Origin: Ovis canadensis
Lineage: Eukaryota > Chordata > Mammalia > Artiodactyla > Bovidae
Assembly (NCBI RefSeq): GCF_042477335.2
Contig: NC_091250.1
Span: 134,103,384 to 134,167,383 of the forward strand
DNA length: 64,000 nucleotides
Reading direction: 5' to 3'
In this document: positions 16,807-30,190 of the stretch, piece by piece
How positions within the stretch are numbered: the first letter of the stretch is position 1
How the letters are laid out: each line of letters begins with the position of its first letter
Position numbers and translations under genes: made by a program
Notes under the pieces: generated by a model
What the model was told of the DNA's origin: nothing
What the model saw: only the letters and a program-made list of their open reading frames with translations
Databases searched by the model: none

Positions 16807-17309
16807 GACCGAAACGCTGTCTGTTCTCCACCCCAGTCCTGGAACAGCAGAGAGCTCGGATGGAGGGAGTGTCACCTTTGCTGCCAGCCCTCCAGAGAAG
16901 GCGTGACTTCGGGTGCTGCCAGGTGGCCTTGCCAACAGTGCCTGCCTCCCTGGCCAGAGCTGGGAGCAGCCCACACTCACCCAGACCGTTACCTACATGG
17001 ATCCAGGGGCAGAGGGCAGAAGAGGTGGAATCCTTCAAGCTTACAGAATTTTAATAGCTTCGCTTAACTCAGTCAGAAAAGGACCTGTGGCTATGACTGC
17101 AACCAAGTGGCATTCCGCCTCCATGGGGCGGGTTGAGGGGTCACAGGAGGGCTTCAGGGGCAGCGAAGTAGGGCAGGCATCCCCCTGGCACCATGGGGCT
17201 GGATCTTTTCTAAAGCTGTAAAGAAGGCCCTGGTGGATCGACTTATGCCTTTTGTTTTTCAGCCTGGAATCTGTGAAAGGGAATCTGTTTGGAAACAGTC
17301 TTCACAGTG

Positions 17310-17512
17310 GTAATTGCTCAGTTGTGTCTGACTCTTTGTGACCCCATGAACTGTGGCCTGCCAGGCTCCTCTGTCCATAGAATTTTCCAGGCAAGAATAC
17401 TGGAGTGTGTTGCCATTTCCTCCTCCAGGGGATCTTCCTGACCTAGGGATTGAACCTGGGTCTCCGGCATTGGCAGCAAATTCTTTACTGTCTGAGTCAT
17501 CAGCAGAGCCCC
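17310..17512 (-). repeat. Bov-tA SINE
   Basis: Reverse-orientation ruminant SINE, with the BovB-derived tail 'ctcagttgtgtctgactctt' followed by the tRNA-like head 'gattgaacctgggtctccgg'. Confidence 0.8.
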
Positions 17513-17560
17513 CTACAGTCTTAGCAGATGTAACCCAGTTAAGATGAGCTCTACTGGATT

Positions 17561-18467
17561 CAGTTCAGTTCAGTCGCTCAGTCGTGTCTGACTCTTTGCG
17601 ACCCCATGGACTGCAGCATGCCAGGCCTCCCTGTCCATCACCAGCTCCTGGAGTTCACTCAAACTCATGTCCATCGAGTCAGCGATGCCATCCAACCATC
17701 TCATCATCTGTCATCTGCTTCTCCTCCCACCCTCAATCTTTCCCAGCATCAGGATCTTTTCAAATGAGTCAGCTCTTTGCATCAGGTGGCCAGAGTATTG
17801 GAGTTTCAGCTTCAACATCAGTCCTTCCAATGAATATTCAGGACTGATTTCCTTTAGGATGGACTGGTTGGATCTCCTTGCAGTCCAAGGGACTCTCAAG
17901 AGTCTTCTCCAACACCAGTTGGGGTTCAAAAGCATCAATTCTTTGGTGCTCAGCTTTCTGTAGAGTCCAACTCTCACATTCATACCTGACTACTGGAAAA
18001 ACCATAGCCTTGACTAGATGGACTTTTGTTGGCAAAGTAATGTCTCTGCTTTTTAATATGCTGTCTAGGTTGGTCACAGCTTTTCTTCCAAGGAGCAAGC
18101 ATCTTTTAATTTCATGGCTGCAGTCACCATCTGCAGAAATTTTGTAGCCCCCCAAAATAAAGTCTGACACTGTTTCCCCATCTATTTCCCATGAAGTGAT
18201 GGGACCAGATGCCATGATCTTAGTTTTCTGAATGTTGAGCTTTAAGCCAACTTTTTCTCTCTTGTCTTTCACTTTCATCAAGAGGCTCTTTACTTCCTCT
18301 TCACTTTCTGCCATAAGGGTGGTGTCCTCTATATATCTGAGGTTACGATATTTCTCCTGGCAATCTTGATTCCAACTTGTGCTTCGACCGGCTCAGCGTT
18401 TCTCATGATGGACTCTGCATAGAAGGTAAATAAGCAGGGTGACAAGATACAGCCTGTTGACTCCTTT
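17561..18467 (-). mobile_element. 5'-truncated BovB LINE with 11-bp target-site duplication
   Basis: A 907-bp BovB 3' end on the minus strand, covering the end of ORF2 (ESEEEVKSLLMKVK, LNIQKTKIMASGPITSW) to the 3' terminus. The perfect direct repeat TCTACTGGATT flanks it at 17550-17560 and 18468-18478, which fixes both boundaries. The ORF is broken. Confidence 0.93.
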
Positions 18468-18478
18468 TCTACTGGATT

Positions 18479-19384
18479 AGGTGTTGTCTTTATAAGAAAA
18501 GGTACAGAGGAGAAGGACATTCATGGATGGAACTGGTCTAAACCAGCCACAGCCTCATCCTAGGGCCGGAGGCTGGCAGGGATCAGCTTGGAGCCACTGA
18601 CGGCTGCCACTGGTGAGAGGGAGGCAGCCGGGCCGTGCTGGTCAGTCGCGACTCCCTCCCCTCGGGCGTGCACAGTGGCTGCCCGGACCTGGCTGTCCTG
18701 GGAAAGGCAAGTGTGAGGGCAGGGTCAAGGCCGCAGGAGGAAAGAGCTGAGAACGTGAAGGGAGCCTGGAGCCCACCCTCCTCAACAGGTGTTGGTTCAG
18801 CCCTTTGAGCAGCTTTTCTGAACCTGTAGGGGATGTTCAACTGTAATTGCATGAACCAGGGCTTCCCAGAGAAACAGACCAGCAGGTTCTGAGGCCTGAG
18901 TGTGACTCTCAGAGTGGGGCCCCCCATGGGAAGTGTCCGCATGAACAGAAAACAAGCTGAAAGGATGGATTCTAACTTCAGAGGGGATGTGAGACTGACT
19001 GCGAAAGAAAACTCAGGCGATGGCCGCAGGCGCAAGGGCCGAGAGGGCACTGAAAAGTCCTGTGACCAAATACTCTGGCTCAAAGGGTTTGTCTGCCCAG
19101 AAGAAACTGTGGCTGCAAGTTAGAGGACATAGGAGTTGGGGAAAATGCCACTGCCAGCGGGGGCATAAGGCAGTGGCTGACGGTCTGGTAAGAGGGCTAA
19201 ACTTCATCAGCTCCGTCCCTGCAATTGACCTCAGGCAACTGACCTGTGGCTTTGGCTAATGGAATGTGGGAGTGATAGCAGGGTGCTTGGCCTTCCCCTG
19301 TCAAAGAGGCCAGACAAGAAGTTCAGGCAAGGCTTTACTGGGGCCCTTGCTGCAGCAAAGGGGAGAGGAGACAAACAAGCTCTC
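18479..19384. other. Unique DNA between BovB copies
   Basis: No gene or RNA recognised. ORFs up to 166 codons on the minus strand have no family signature. Confidence 0.4.
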
Positions 19385-21292
19385 AGGAAACAGAAATGCA
19401 AAGAAGAAGAAGGTTTGTCTGGGGAGGCCTTACAGAGACAGCCGAGAAAAGGAGAGCCGCTGAAGGCAGAGGAAAAGGAAGGGTGAACCCGTCTCAACGC
19501 AGAGCTCCAAAGAGCAGCGAGCGGACCCAGGAAAGCCTTCCTAAGCGATCAGCACAGACAGAGGAGAACAACAGAATGGGAAAGACTAGAGACCTCTTCA
19601 GGAAAATGAGAGATACCAAGGGAACATTTTAGGCAAAGATGGGCTCGATAAAGGACAGAAATGGTGTGGACCTAACAGAAGCAGAAGATATTAAGAAGAG
19701 GTGGCAAGAATACACAGAAGAACTGTACAAAAAAGATCTTCATGACCCAGATAACCATGATGGTATGATCAGTCACCTAGAGCCAGACATTCTGGAGTCT
19801 GAAGTCAAGTGGGCCTTAGGAAGCATCACTATGAACAAAGCTAGCGGAGGTGATGGAATTCCAGTTGAGCTATTTCAAATCTTGAAAGATGATGCTGTGA
19901 AAGTGCTGCACTCAATATGCCAGCAAATTTTGGAAACTCAGCAGTGGCCACAGGACTGGAAAAGGTCAGTTTTCATTCCAATCCCAAAGAAAGGCAATGC
20001 CAGAGAATGCTGAAACTACCACACAATCGCAGTCATCTCAAATGTTAGCAAAGTAATGATCAAAATTCTCCAAGTGAGGCTTCAACAGTACATGAGCCGA
20101 GAACTTCCAGATATTCAAGTTGGATTTAGAAAAGGCAGAGGAACCAGAGATCAAATTGCCAACATCCATTGGATCATCTAAAAAGCAAGAGAGTTCCAGA
20201 AAAACATCTACTTCTGCTTTATTGACTATGCCAAAGCTTTTGACTGTGTGGATCACAACAAACTGGAACATTCTTACAGACATGGGAATCCCAGACCACC
20301 TTACCTGCCTCTTGAAAAATCTGTATGCAGGTCAAGAGCAACAGTTAGAACTGGACATGGAACAATGGACTTGTTCCAAATTGGGAAAAGAGCACGTCAA
20401 GGCTGTATATGTCACCTTGCTTATTTAACTTCTATGCAGAGTACATCATGTGAAATGCCAGGCTTAATGAAGTAGAAGCTGGAATCAAGATTGCTGGGAG
20501 AAATATCAATAACCTTGGATATGCAGATGACACCACCCTTATGGCAGAAAGTGAAGAGGAATTAAAGAGCCTCTTGATGAGTGTGAAAGAGGAGAGCGAA
20601 AAATCGGGCTTAAAACTCAACATTCAGAAAACTAAGATCATGGCATCTGGTCCCATCACTTCATGGCAAATAGATGGGGAAACAGTGGAAACAGTGTCTG
20701 ACTTTATTTTTTTGGGCTCCAAAACCACTGCAGATAGTGACTGCAGCCATGAAATTAAAAGACGCTTGCTCCTTGGAAGAAAAGCTATGACGAACCTAGA
20801 CAGCATATTAAAAAGCAGAGACATCACTTTGTTGACAAACATCCGTCTAGTCAAAGCTGTGGTTTTTCCAGTAGTCATGTATGGATGTGGGAGTTGGACC
20901 ACAAAAAGGCTGAGCACCAAAGCATTGACGCTTTTGAACTGGGGTGCTGGAGAAGACTCTTGAGAGCCCCTTGCACTGCAAGGAGGTCCAACCAGTCCAT
21001 CCTGAAGGAGATCAGCCCTGAATATTCATTAGAAGGACGGATGCTGAAGCTGAAGCCCTACTACTTTGGCCACTTGATGCGAAGAACTGACTCACTGGGA
21101 AAGACCCTGATGCTGGGAGAGATTGAGGGCAGGAGGAGAAGGGGACGACAGAGGATGAGATGGCTGGATGGCATCACCGACTCAATGGACATGAGTTTGA
21201 GCAAGCTCCGGGGGTTGGTGATGAACAGGGAAGCCTGGCGTGCTGCGGTCCATGGGGACACAAAGAGTCAGACACGACCGAGGAACTGAAAC
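19385..21292 (+). mobile_element. 5'-truncated BovB LINE (reverse transcriptase and 3' end)
   Basis: About 1.9 kb of plus-strand BovB. It contains the RT-domain start (SITMNKASGGDGIPVELFQ), RT core remnants near 20100-20260, the catalytic YADD box at 20520-20531 (intact) and the C-terminal region ending at 'gaggaactgaaactc'. A stop at about 20011 and several frameshifts make it non-coding. The endonuclease part is missing. Confidence 0.93.
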
Positions 21293-21548
21293 TCAGGGAT
21301 TTGGCTCACTTTCTCCCTGGGAACAGTTCCCTGGTGAGCCTGCTCCTTGTGTGGGCTGAAGGTAGGGGTGTGTCCGGGGCTGGGCTGGCGGGGGTTGAGG
21401 AGGTTTGCCCTTTGGTGATGCTGAGTGCAGGGGGCACATGTGCTCTGTGTTTGCTCTTGACCCTGTTTTTGCTTCTGGCTGTTTAGAAGTGGCAGTTGGA
21501 TTAAAAAAATTTTTTTTGGTCTTTTGGTAACTTTTGTTCAGAATTTGG

Positions 21549-21811
21549 AAGGACTGATGCTGAAGTTGAAACTTCAGTACTTTGGCCACCTCATGCAAAG
21601 AGTTGACTCATTGGAAAAGACCCTGATGCTGGGAGGGATTGGGGGCAGGAGGAGAAGGGGACGACCAAGGATAAGATGGCTGGATGGCATCACCGACTCG
21701 ATGGACGTGAGTTTGGGTAAAATCTGGGAGTTGGTGATGGACAGGGAGGCCTGGTGTGCTGCGATTCATGAGGCTGCCAAGAGTCGGACACGACTGAGCG
21801 ACTGAACTGAC
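21549..21811 (+). mobile_element. Short BovB 3' end with 14-bp target-site duplication
   Basis: 263 bp of the BovB 3' terminus, from 'aaggactgatgctgaagttg' to 'gagcgactgaactgac'. The perfect 14-bp direct repeat TGTTCAGAATTTGG flanks it at 21535-21548 and 21812-21825. It sits 257 bp downstream of a larger BovB in the same orientation but is a separate insertion. Confidence 0.95.
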
Positions 21812-22519
21812 TGTTCAGAATTTGGCCCAGGTGAGCAGGTGTGCTGTTATTTTTGGTCCCATGTCTTTTTTTTTTGTATTTTGTTGCTGGAGGAGAGATG
21901 CGTGAGCTGCAAGTATGGCAGCAAAGGGGCCCAGGCCCCTGCCTGTCTCAGGAGGAAGCAAGAAAGGCCCTTCTAAACATCCATGGAGCCCCACTGCCTT
22001 TCACCCTCTTTGCTGAACACATCACATCCCCAGAGGGGCTCTTTGGGTCCTAGAATGAAGAAGACAGGCGTGCGACTGTGGAGAATGAGAGAGGGGCACT
22101 GTGGCCGCTGCGAGCACACTCGTCTGAATCTGACTGCTGCTGCGGCACAGCACAGGGCGCTACCTTCTCTTTTGACCGCAGATCAGAGCTGGGTTAGCCT
22201 TGCTCCCCAGCTCATGACACAGCATCACCACTGGTCCAAGTCCCCCTTGTATTTCAGCCACATGTCCTATTTATCCGCCTATCTACCCACCCACCACCCA
22301 TCTGCTCCCTCAGCTCCTGTCTCCCAGTTTGAGTACTATCTTCTAGTGTCTTCCATCAGGTAGCACCTTAAAAAGTTATGGGGGCATATATAAAAAAAGA
22401 ATTTGTTTTAATGAATTCAAGTTCAAATTAAGGGAATCAATTCACTCATTGTTGATGTAAGCCACTTAGCAATGCTTAAAGGGAAATTAATGCATTAGAA
22501 GATTGTATAAGAGCTCCCC

Positions 22520-22715
22520 CGTCCCTGGGATTCTCCAGGCAAGAACACTGGAGTGGGTTGCCATTTCCTTCTCCAATGCTTGAAAGTGAAAAGTGAAAGT
22601 GAAGTCACTCAGTCATGTCCGACTCTTAGCGACCCCATGGACTGCAGCCCACCAGGCTCCCCCATCCCTGGGATTCTCCAGGCAAGAGTACTGGAGTGGG
22701 GTGCCATCGCCTTCT
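22520..22715 (-). repeat. Bov-tA SINE with repeated segment
   Basis: Reverse Bov-tA. The block 'gggattctccaggcaagaac' appears first near 22528 and again near 22670, consistent with a partial tandem duplication or two nested fragments. Confidence 0.75.
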
Positions 22716-22923
22716 CTGATAAGAAAATAAGAAAGGTCTCAAATCAGAACTAGAAAAGAAAGAGCAAAATAAAGCCAAAGTAAGCAGAAAAAAGAGGAGC
22801 AAATAAAAGAGCAGAATCAATGAAATATAAACCTGAAGATAAAGAGAATACGTTAGGGTGTAGTTTCTGGAAATGACCAAACCTGACAGACCTCCAGTCA
22901 AACTGATCAAGGAGAAAGCGCAG
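22716..22923 (+). repeat. L1 ORF2 fragment, left of the BECN1 retrocopy
   Basis: A-rich L1 sequence ending 'aactgatcaaggagaaag'. The same L1 continues at 25622, so the BECN1 retrocopy is inserted inside it. Confidence 0.75.
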
Positions 22924-25621
<2,698 letters not shown>

Positions 25622-26214
25622 GCAGATTATCAATATTAGGAATGAGAGCAAAGTTCACCGTAGATCCTACAGACATAAAAAAAAAATTAAGCCTTTTCCT
25701 CTTTCAGCTTTATTGAGATATATTTTATATACAATAAAAATCACAACTTTTAAGGGAATGTTGTGGACAACTTTATGCCAACAAATCTGAAAATTTTATT
25801 GTAGTAGATGAAAGACACAAATTACTAATGCTTATTCAAGAAAATTATATAACCTTAATAGCCCTACAACCACTTTTAAAAATTCAACTTACAGTTAAAA
25901 TCATCCCAGAAAGAAAACTTTAACACCATATGGCTTCACAAGTGAATTCTACCAAACACTGAAGGAAGCAAGAATACCAGTTCTGCACAGATTTTTCAGA
26001 ACAGAGAAGGTAAGGAGTACTTCCCAGCTCATTTAGTGAAGTTAGCATTGCTCTGACACTAGACAGGACAAAATATTACAAGGAAGCTAAAAATAATATC
26101 CCTTATTAGCCCAGCCACCAGTCTTCAGCAAAATAATAGCAAATCACGTGGGTCCAGTACGAAAAGGAAGGAACCTTTACGACCGCTGAGAAAGGCAGTC
26201 TTTTAACCTCTGCC

Positions 26215-26560
26215 TTGGCGGCACAAGAGTGGGCCTCAGGAGCATCTCCTCACCAAGAAGGAAAGAGTTTCAGACTGCACTTTGCTCATCGCTTGAATAT
26301 TTTCCCCTCTTTCAGGCCCACAGTATGTTCCTTTTTTTGGCCTAACAGTGTGTGCCATGGGCCCCTGCCCAGCCCCGCATCTTTTCCACGCTGCGGGGGC
26401 AGGGTCCTGCTGCTGCAGCGCCCGTGGAGTGCGGCGCTCCGGGCCTCATCGCAACCGCTGGGAAGGGCCCGCCGGCCTCGGGGCTCCAGCACCGGTGCAG
26501 CGGCCGTCTTGCGCCGCCACGCCCCCGCGTGAGTGAGGCTGTCCCACCCAGCGCTTGAGT
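26215..26560. other. GC-rich insert within L1
   Basis: About 350 bp of CpG-containing, G+C-rich DNA inside an A-rich L1. Its origin is not recognised. It has ORFs in several frames but no known motif. Confidence 0.4.
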
Positions 26561-26930
26561 ACTTCGTGTTTTCCCTGGTGATGCCTAAACCAAGGTGTAG
26601 TGAGCAGAAGTCTTTGTATTCCTGATAATAGGTACCAGATGCTACTTGTGTGAGAAAAACCAAGTGGAATTTAGCTCAGGAATACAACGAATGTAATTTA
26701 CCACACTCACAGACTGAAGAGGGAAAACCATGTAATAATCTCAGCAAACACAGCAGCAGCAACAAAAAGTGAGAAAACATGGCACTTGTTCATGATTTAA
26801 AAAAAAAATTCTCAGAAAGCTAGAAATAGATTTCAGCCCAGTGAAAATTTTCTCCTCAGAAGCTAGAGCATACCTCATTCTTAAGGATGAAAGATAAAAA
26901 CTGATTTCCCACTGAAATCAGGAACAATAG

Positions 26931-27018
26931 GGACTTCCCTGGCTGTCTAGGGATTAGGGCCCTAAGCTTCCACTGGTCAGAGAACTAAGGTCCCACATGC
27001 CACGGGGCAGCTAAAAAA
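26931..27018 (+). repeat. CHR-type SINE fragment
   Basis: 'gggacttccctggctgtcta' through 'cccacatgccacggggcagc' matches the 5' tRNA-derived part of the CHR SINE. The 3' portion is missing. Confidence 0.7.
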
Positions 27019-28183
27019 ACCAGGGATGAGGCAAGGGCTTTTTACTCCGATAGCTTCTGTCGGCTACTGCGCATAGCACACAGGGTCTAGCCCATGCAGT
27101 AAAGTAAGAAATGGAGAGAAAAGGCATGCAGGTGGGGAAGGAAGCATTAACTGTTTCTACTTACCTGTGATATGATTGCTTATATTCAAAACGTTAAGAA
27201 ACCTATAAAATAGCTGCTAGTATAGGTCAATTTAGCAAGGTTGCAGGTTTAAAAGGCAGCTTAAAAGTCAAATATCTCTCCATATCCTTGTAACAAACAA
27301 TTGGACAACAAAAGGTTATTTAAAGTAATAATTAAAGAAGGATTAAATATATAAAATACTTAAAGGTAAATTTAACAAAACATGTGCCACCCTTTATACC
27401 GAAAACTATCAAATGTTGAGAAATTGACGAAGATCTAAGTAAACGCAGAGATGAGCTGTGCTCATGGAGCCGAAGATGCAATGCTGCTGACATGTCAGTC
27501 ACGCTCAGATTAATCTACGGGTTCAGTACGATTCCAATCGAAGCCACGTGGTCAGCATGACTAAGAAGACTGCTGGTAACACCAAGGTCTGGTGAAGGGA
27601 TGGCGTGTGGGGAGCGTTCGTACACGGCGCAGGGGAATGCAGGGTGGCACAGCCACTGTGGGAAACAACTGGTCAGCTTCTTATAAAGTCAGTATAAACT
27701 TAAGACGAAACCTAGTGACTCCACTCCAAGAAAAGTTAGAACACACCTTCACAAAAGACTTGTGCATGAACGCTAATTCATAATAACGCCCCCCCGGACA
27801 GGCTGAGGTCACCGCTGTACGGATGATAAGCGAATTCTGGTGGGATTCTCGACAAAAAAACTAAGCATTGTCAAATGAAAGAAGCCACACATGAAAGACA
27901 ATATACTTTATGACTGCAAGGATCTGAAATTTTATACCAAAACTATAGCAAGAGAGAGCAGAGGAGCGGCTCTGTAAGGCCCTGAGTGGGGCAGAGCATT
28001 GCTGAAAAGGGGGCTCTGGGGGAGTCTGGACTATTCCTGTGTCGTGCTGTGGTGGAGACTCATTCCAATGTGTACAGTTGTCTAAAGTCATTGGGTCAAA
28101 CACTTAAAATCAGTGATTGTTATTGCACATAAGTTGTATCTCAATAAAAATGGGCATAAAAAGCTGAGCATATATATTATATT

Positions 28184-28608
28184 CAGTTCAGTCGCTCAGT
28201 CGCGTCCTACTCTTTGCGACCCCATGAACCGCAGCACGCGAGGCCTCCCTGTCCATCACCAACTCCCGGAGTTCACTCAGACTCACGTCCATCGAGTCCA
28301 TGATGCCATCCAGCCATCTCACCCTCGGTCGTCCCCTTCTCCTCCTGCCCCTAGTCCCTCCCAGCATCAGAGTCTTTTCCAATGAGTCAACTCTTCGCAT
28401 GAGGTGGCCAAAGTATTGGAGTTTCAGCTTCAGCATCATTCCTTCCAAAGAAATCCCAGGGCTGATCTCCTTCAGAATGGACTGGTTGGATCTCCTTGCA
28501 GTCCAAGGGACTCTCAAGAGTCTTCTCCAACACCACAGCTCAAATGCATCAATTCTTCGTGCTCAGCCCTCTTCACAGTCCAACTCTCACATCCATACAT
28601 GACCACTG
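28184..28608 (-). mobile_element. 5'-truncated BovB LINE with 13-bp target-site duplication
   Basis: 425 bp of reverse-orientation BovB 3' end. It is flanked by TATATATTATATT (28171-28183) and TATATATTACATT (28609-28621), a direct repeat with one mismatch. It landed at the 3' end of an L1. Confidence 0.9.
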
Positions 28609-28621
28609 TATATATTACATT

Positions 28622-29000
28622 ACTCATGAGCAAATAAAATCCACCCTTAAGTGCATCAGTGCACAAGCATAAGAAAGTTCACAACAGCTTTATTCATCAT
28701 ATCCCAAACTAGAAACAATCAAATGCTCATCATCAGTAATGCGGATCAGCTGTGGCACCTTCACACAGTGGCTTAGTACCAGCTGTGACAGGGATGAAGA
28801 GCAGACGCAACAACAGGCACCAAGTCGGCCGAAAGAAGCGAGACGTGCGACGACCAGCGTCATGACTCCACGTGTATAAAAATAAAACACGGGCAAAGCC
28901 AAACCAAAACGTTCAGGGACGTGTGCGTAGGTGACTGAAGTACAAACAGACACAGGAGGCCGTTCGCTGAGGTCAGCAGGGCCGCTGGCGGAGGGCGAGG
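28622..29000 (+). repeat. L1 3' end fragment
   Basis: Typical L1 distal sequence ('cacaacagctttattcatca', then a segment like the 'ggatcagctgtggcaccttc' tail), degraded. Confidence 0.5.
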
Positions 29001-29867
29001 TGGGCGGCGTGCTTGAGTCTGCAGTGTCCTGCTTCCTGATTTGGCTGCGAGGACACAGACGCCCATCTATGTCATTAAGCTGCTATGCGCGTGCTTTACG
29101 GGTTTCCTGTGGCTCCACCACATCTTGTAAGACGAAAACTTATAAAATAATACGGTACCTTCTGTGTCTCCAAGAGTTCACAGGCTCTGAGTCTGTGAGA
29201 CTGCGTTCCTCAGGTGAGCCCTCACCTGTGCAGAGGTGGCTGCACTTCTGCAGGAAGATCCATGCTGATCGTCCCTAAAAAAGGGGCTTAGAATTAATAA
29301 TGAAAGAGAAATCTGAGCTCTTAGCCAGTTAAAAAGGCAAAGGGTGAAATATTGGAAGGTAAGGTGAAAGACAAATTAGAAAAAATAATCAGAATTCAGC
29401 CAAATTAACTGAAGTAAACACTGCAGGAAGCTGAATTTTAAATGCTAGTAAATATGCAAATATTAAAATGAAATTTAACGTTAATACAACAAACCCTCTT
29501 CACGTGACACGCGCTTACTGCTATAAAAACGTGGCGCTTTGAAAACACTGTCCTCTCTGGCCCTGTGTTTAGAGTGTGGCCGTGATGTGCCCACACAGAG
29601 GCACCACAAGGGTCCCTGTGAAGCCGCTTGGTATGTGGTAGGGTTTGTGATTCTCAAAATCAGTCCTTGCCACCCACCCCTCCCCACGTAGAGTCATTTC
29701 TCATGAGGGCACTGCTTCTTTCTGGCATGAGCTCCCTGCCTCAGAGTTCACCCCGGCCCTCAAGTCACCCCCTGGACCCCGCTGTGCCAGGGGCTGTGGT
29801 GGGGCACAAGCTTCACAGGTGAGCCTGTTGGGGGCGGGGGGAAAGGACTCTGCCAGAAAGCAGGGCA
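29001..29867. other. Unique intergenic DNA
   Basis: Nothing recognised apart from A-rich stretches near 29280-29480. Confidence 0.35.
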
Positions 29868-30190
29868 GGGCCTCTCCGGTGGCTCAGCGGTAAAGCATGC
29901 ACCTGCCAGTGCAGGGGACAGTGCAGGGGACAGTGCAGGGGACAGTGCAGGGGACATGGGCTCGAGTCCTGGTCTGAGAAGGTCCTACACACCTCGGGAC
30001 AACACAGCCCGCGAGCCGCAACTACCAGGCCTGAGCCGCAACTGCTGAAGCCCGGGAGCCCTAGGGCCCATGCTCTGCACTCCAAAACCACGGCAGTGAG
30101 CCCCAAACACTATGCCTGGAGAGCAGGCCCCACTTGCCACAACTGCAGAAAGCCCACGAGCAGCAACAAAGACCCAGCACAGCCATTAGA
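29868..30190 (+). repeat. CHR-type SINE with internal 12-bp expansion
   Basis: Near-complete CHR SINE from 'gggcctctccggtggctcag' to 'agcaacaaagacccagcaca'. Within its tRNA-like head, CAGTGCAGGGGA is present four times in tandem (29907-29954); one copy is normal for the family. Confidence 0.8.

Larger units (their letters stand above)
25622..28170 (+). repeat. L1 ORF2 and 3' end, right of the BECN1 retrocopy
   Basis: Continues the L1 interrupted at 22923. It includes 'gaattctaccaaacactgaa' near 25945, later ORF2 near 26700-27700 and a 3' UTR ending 'caataaaaatgggcataaaa' at about 28163. It is degraded and is itself interrupted near 26215-26560 and by a SINE at 26931. Confidence 0.7.
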
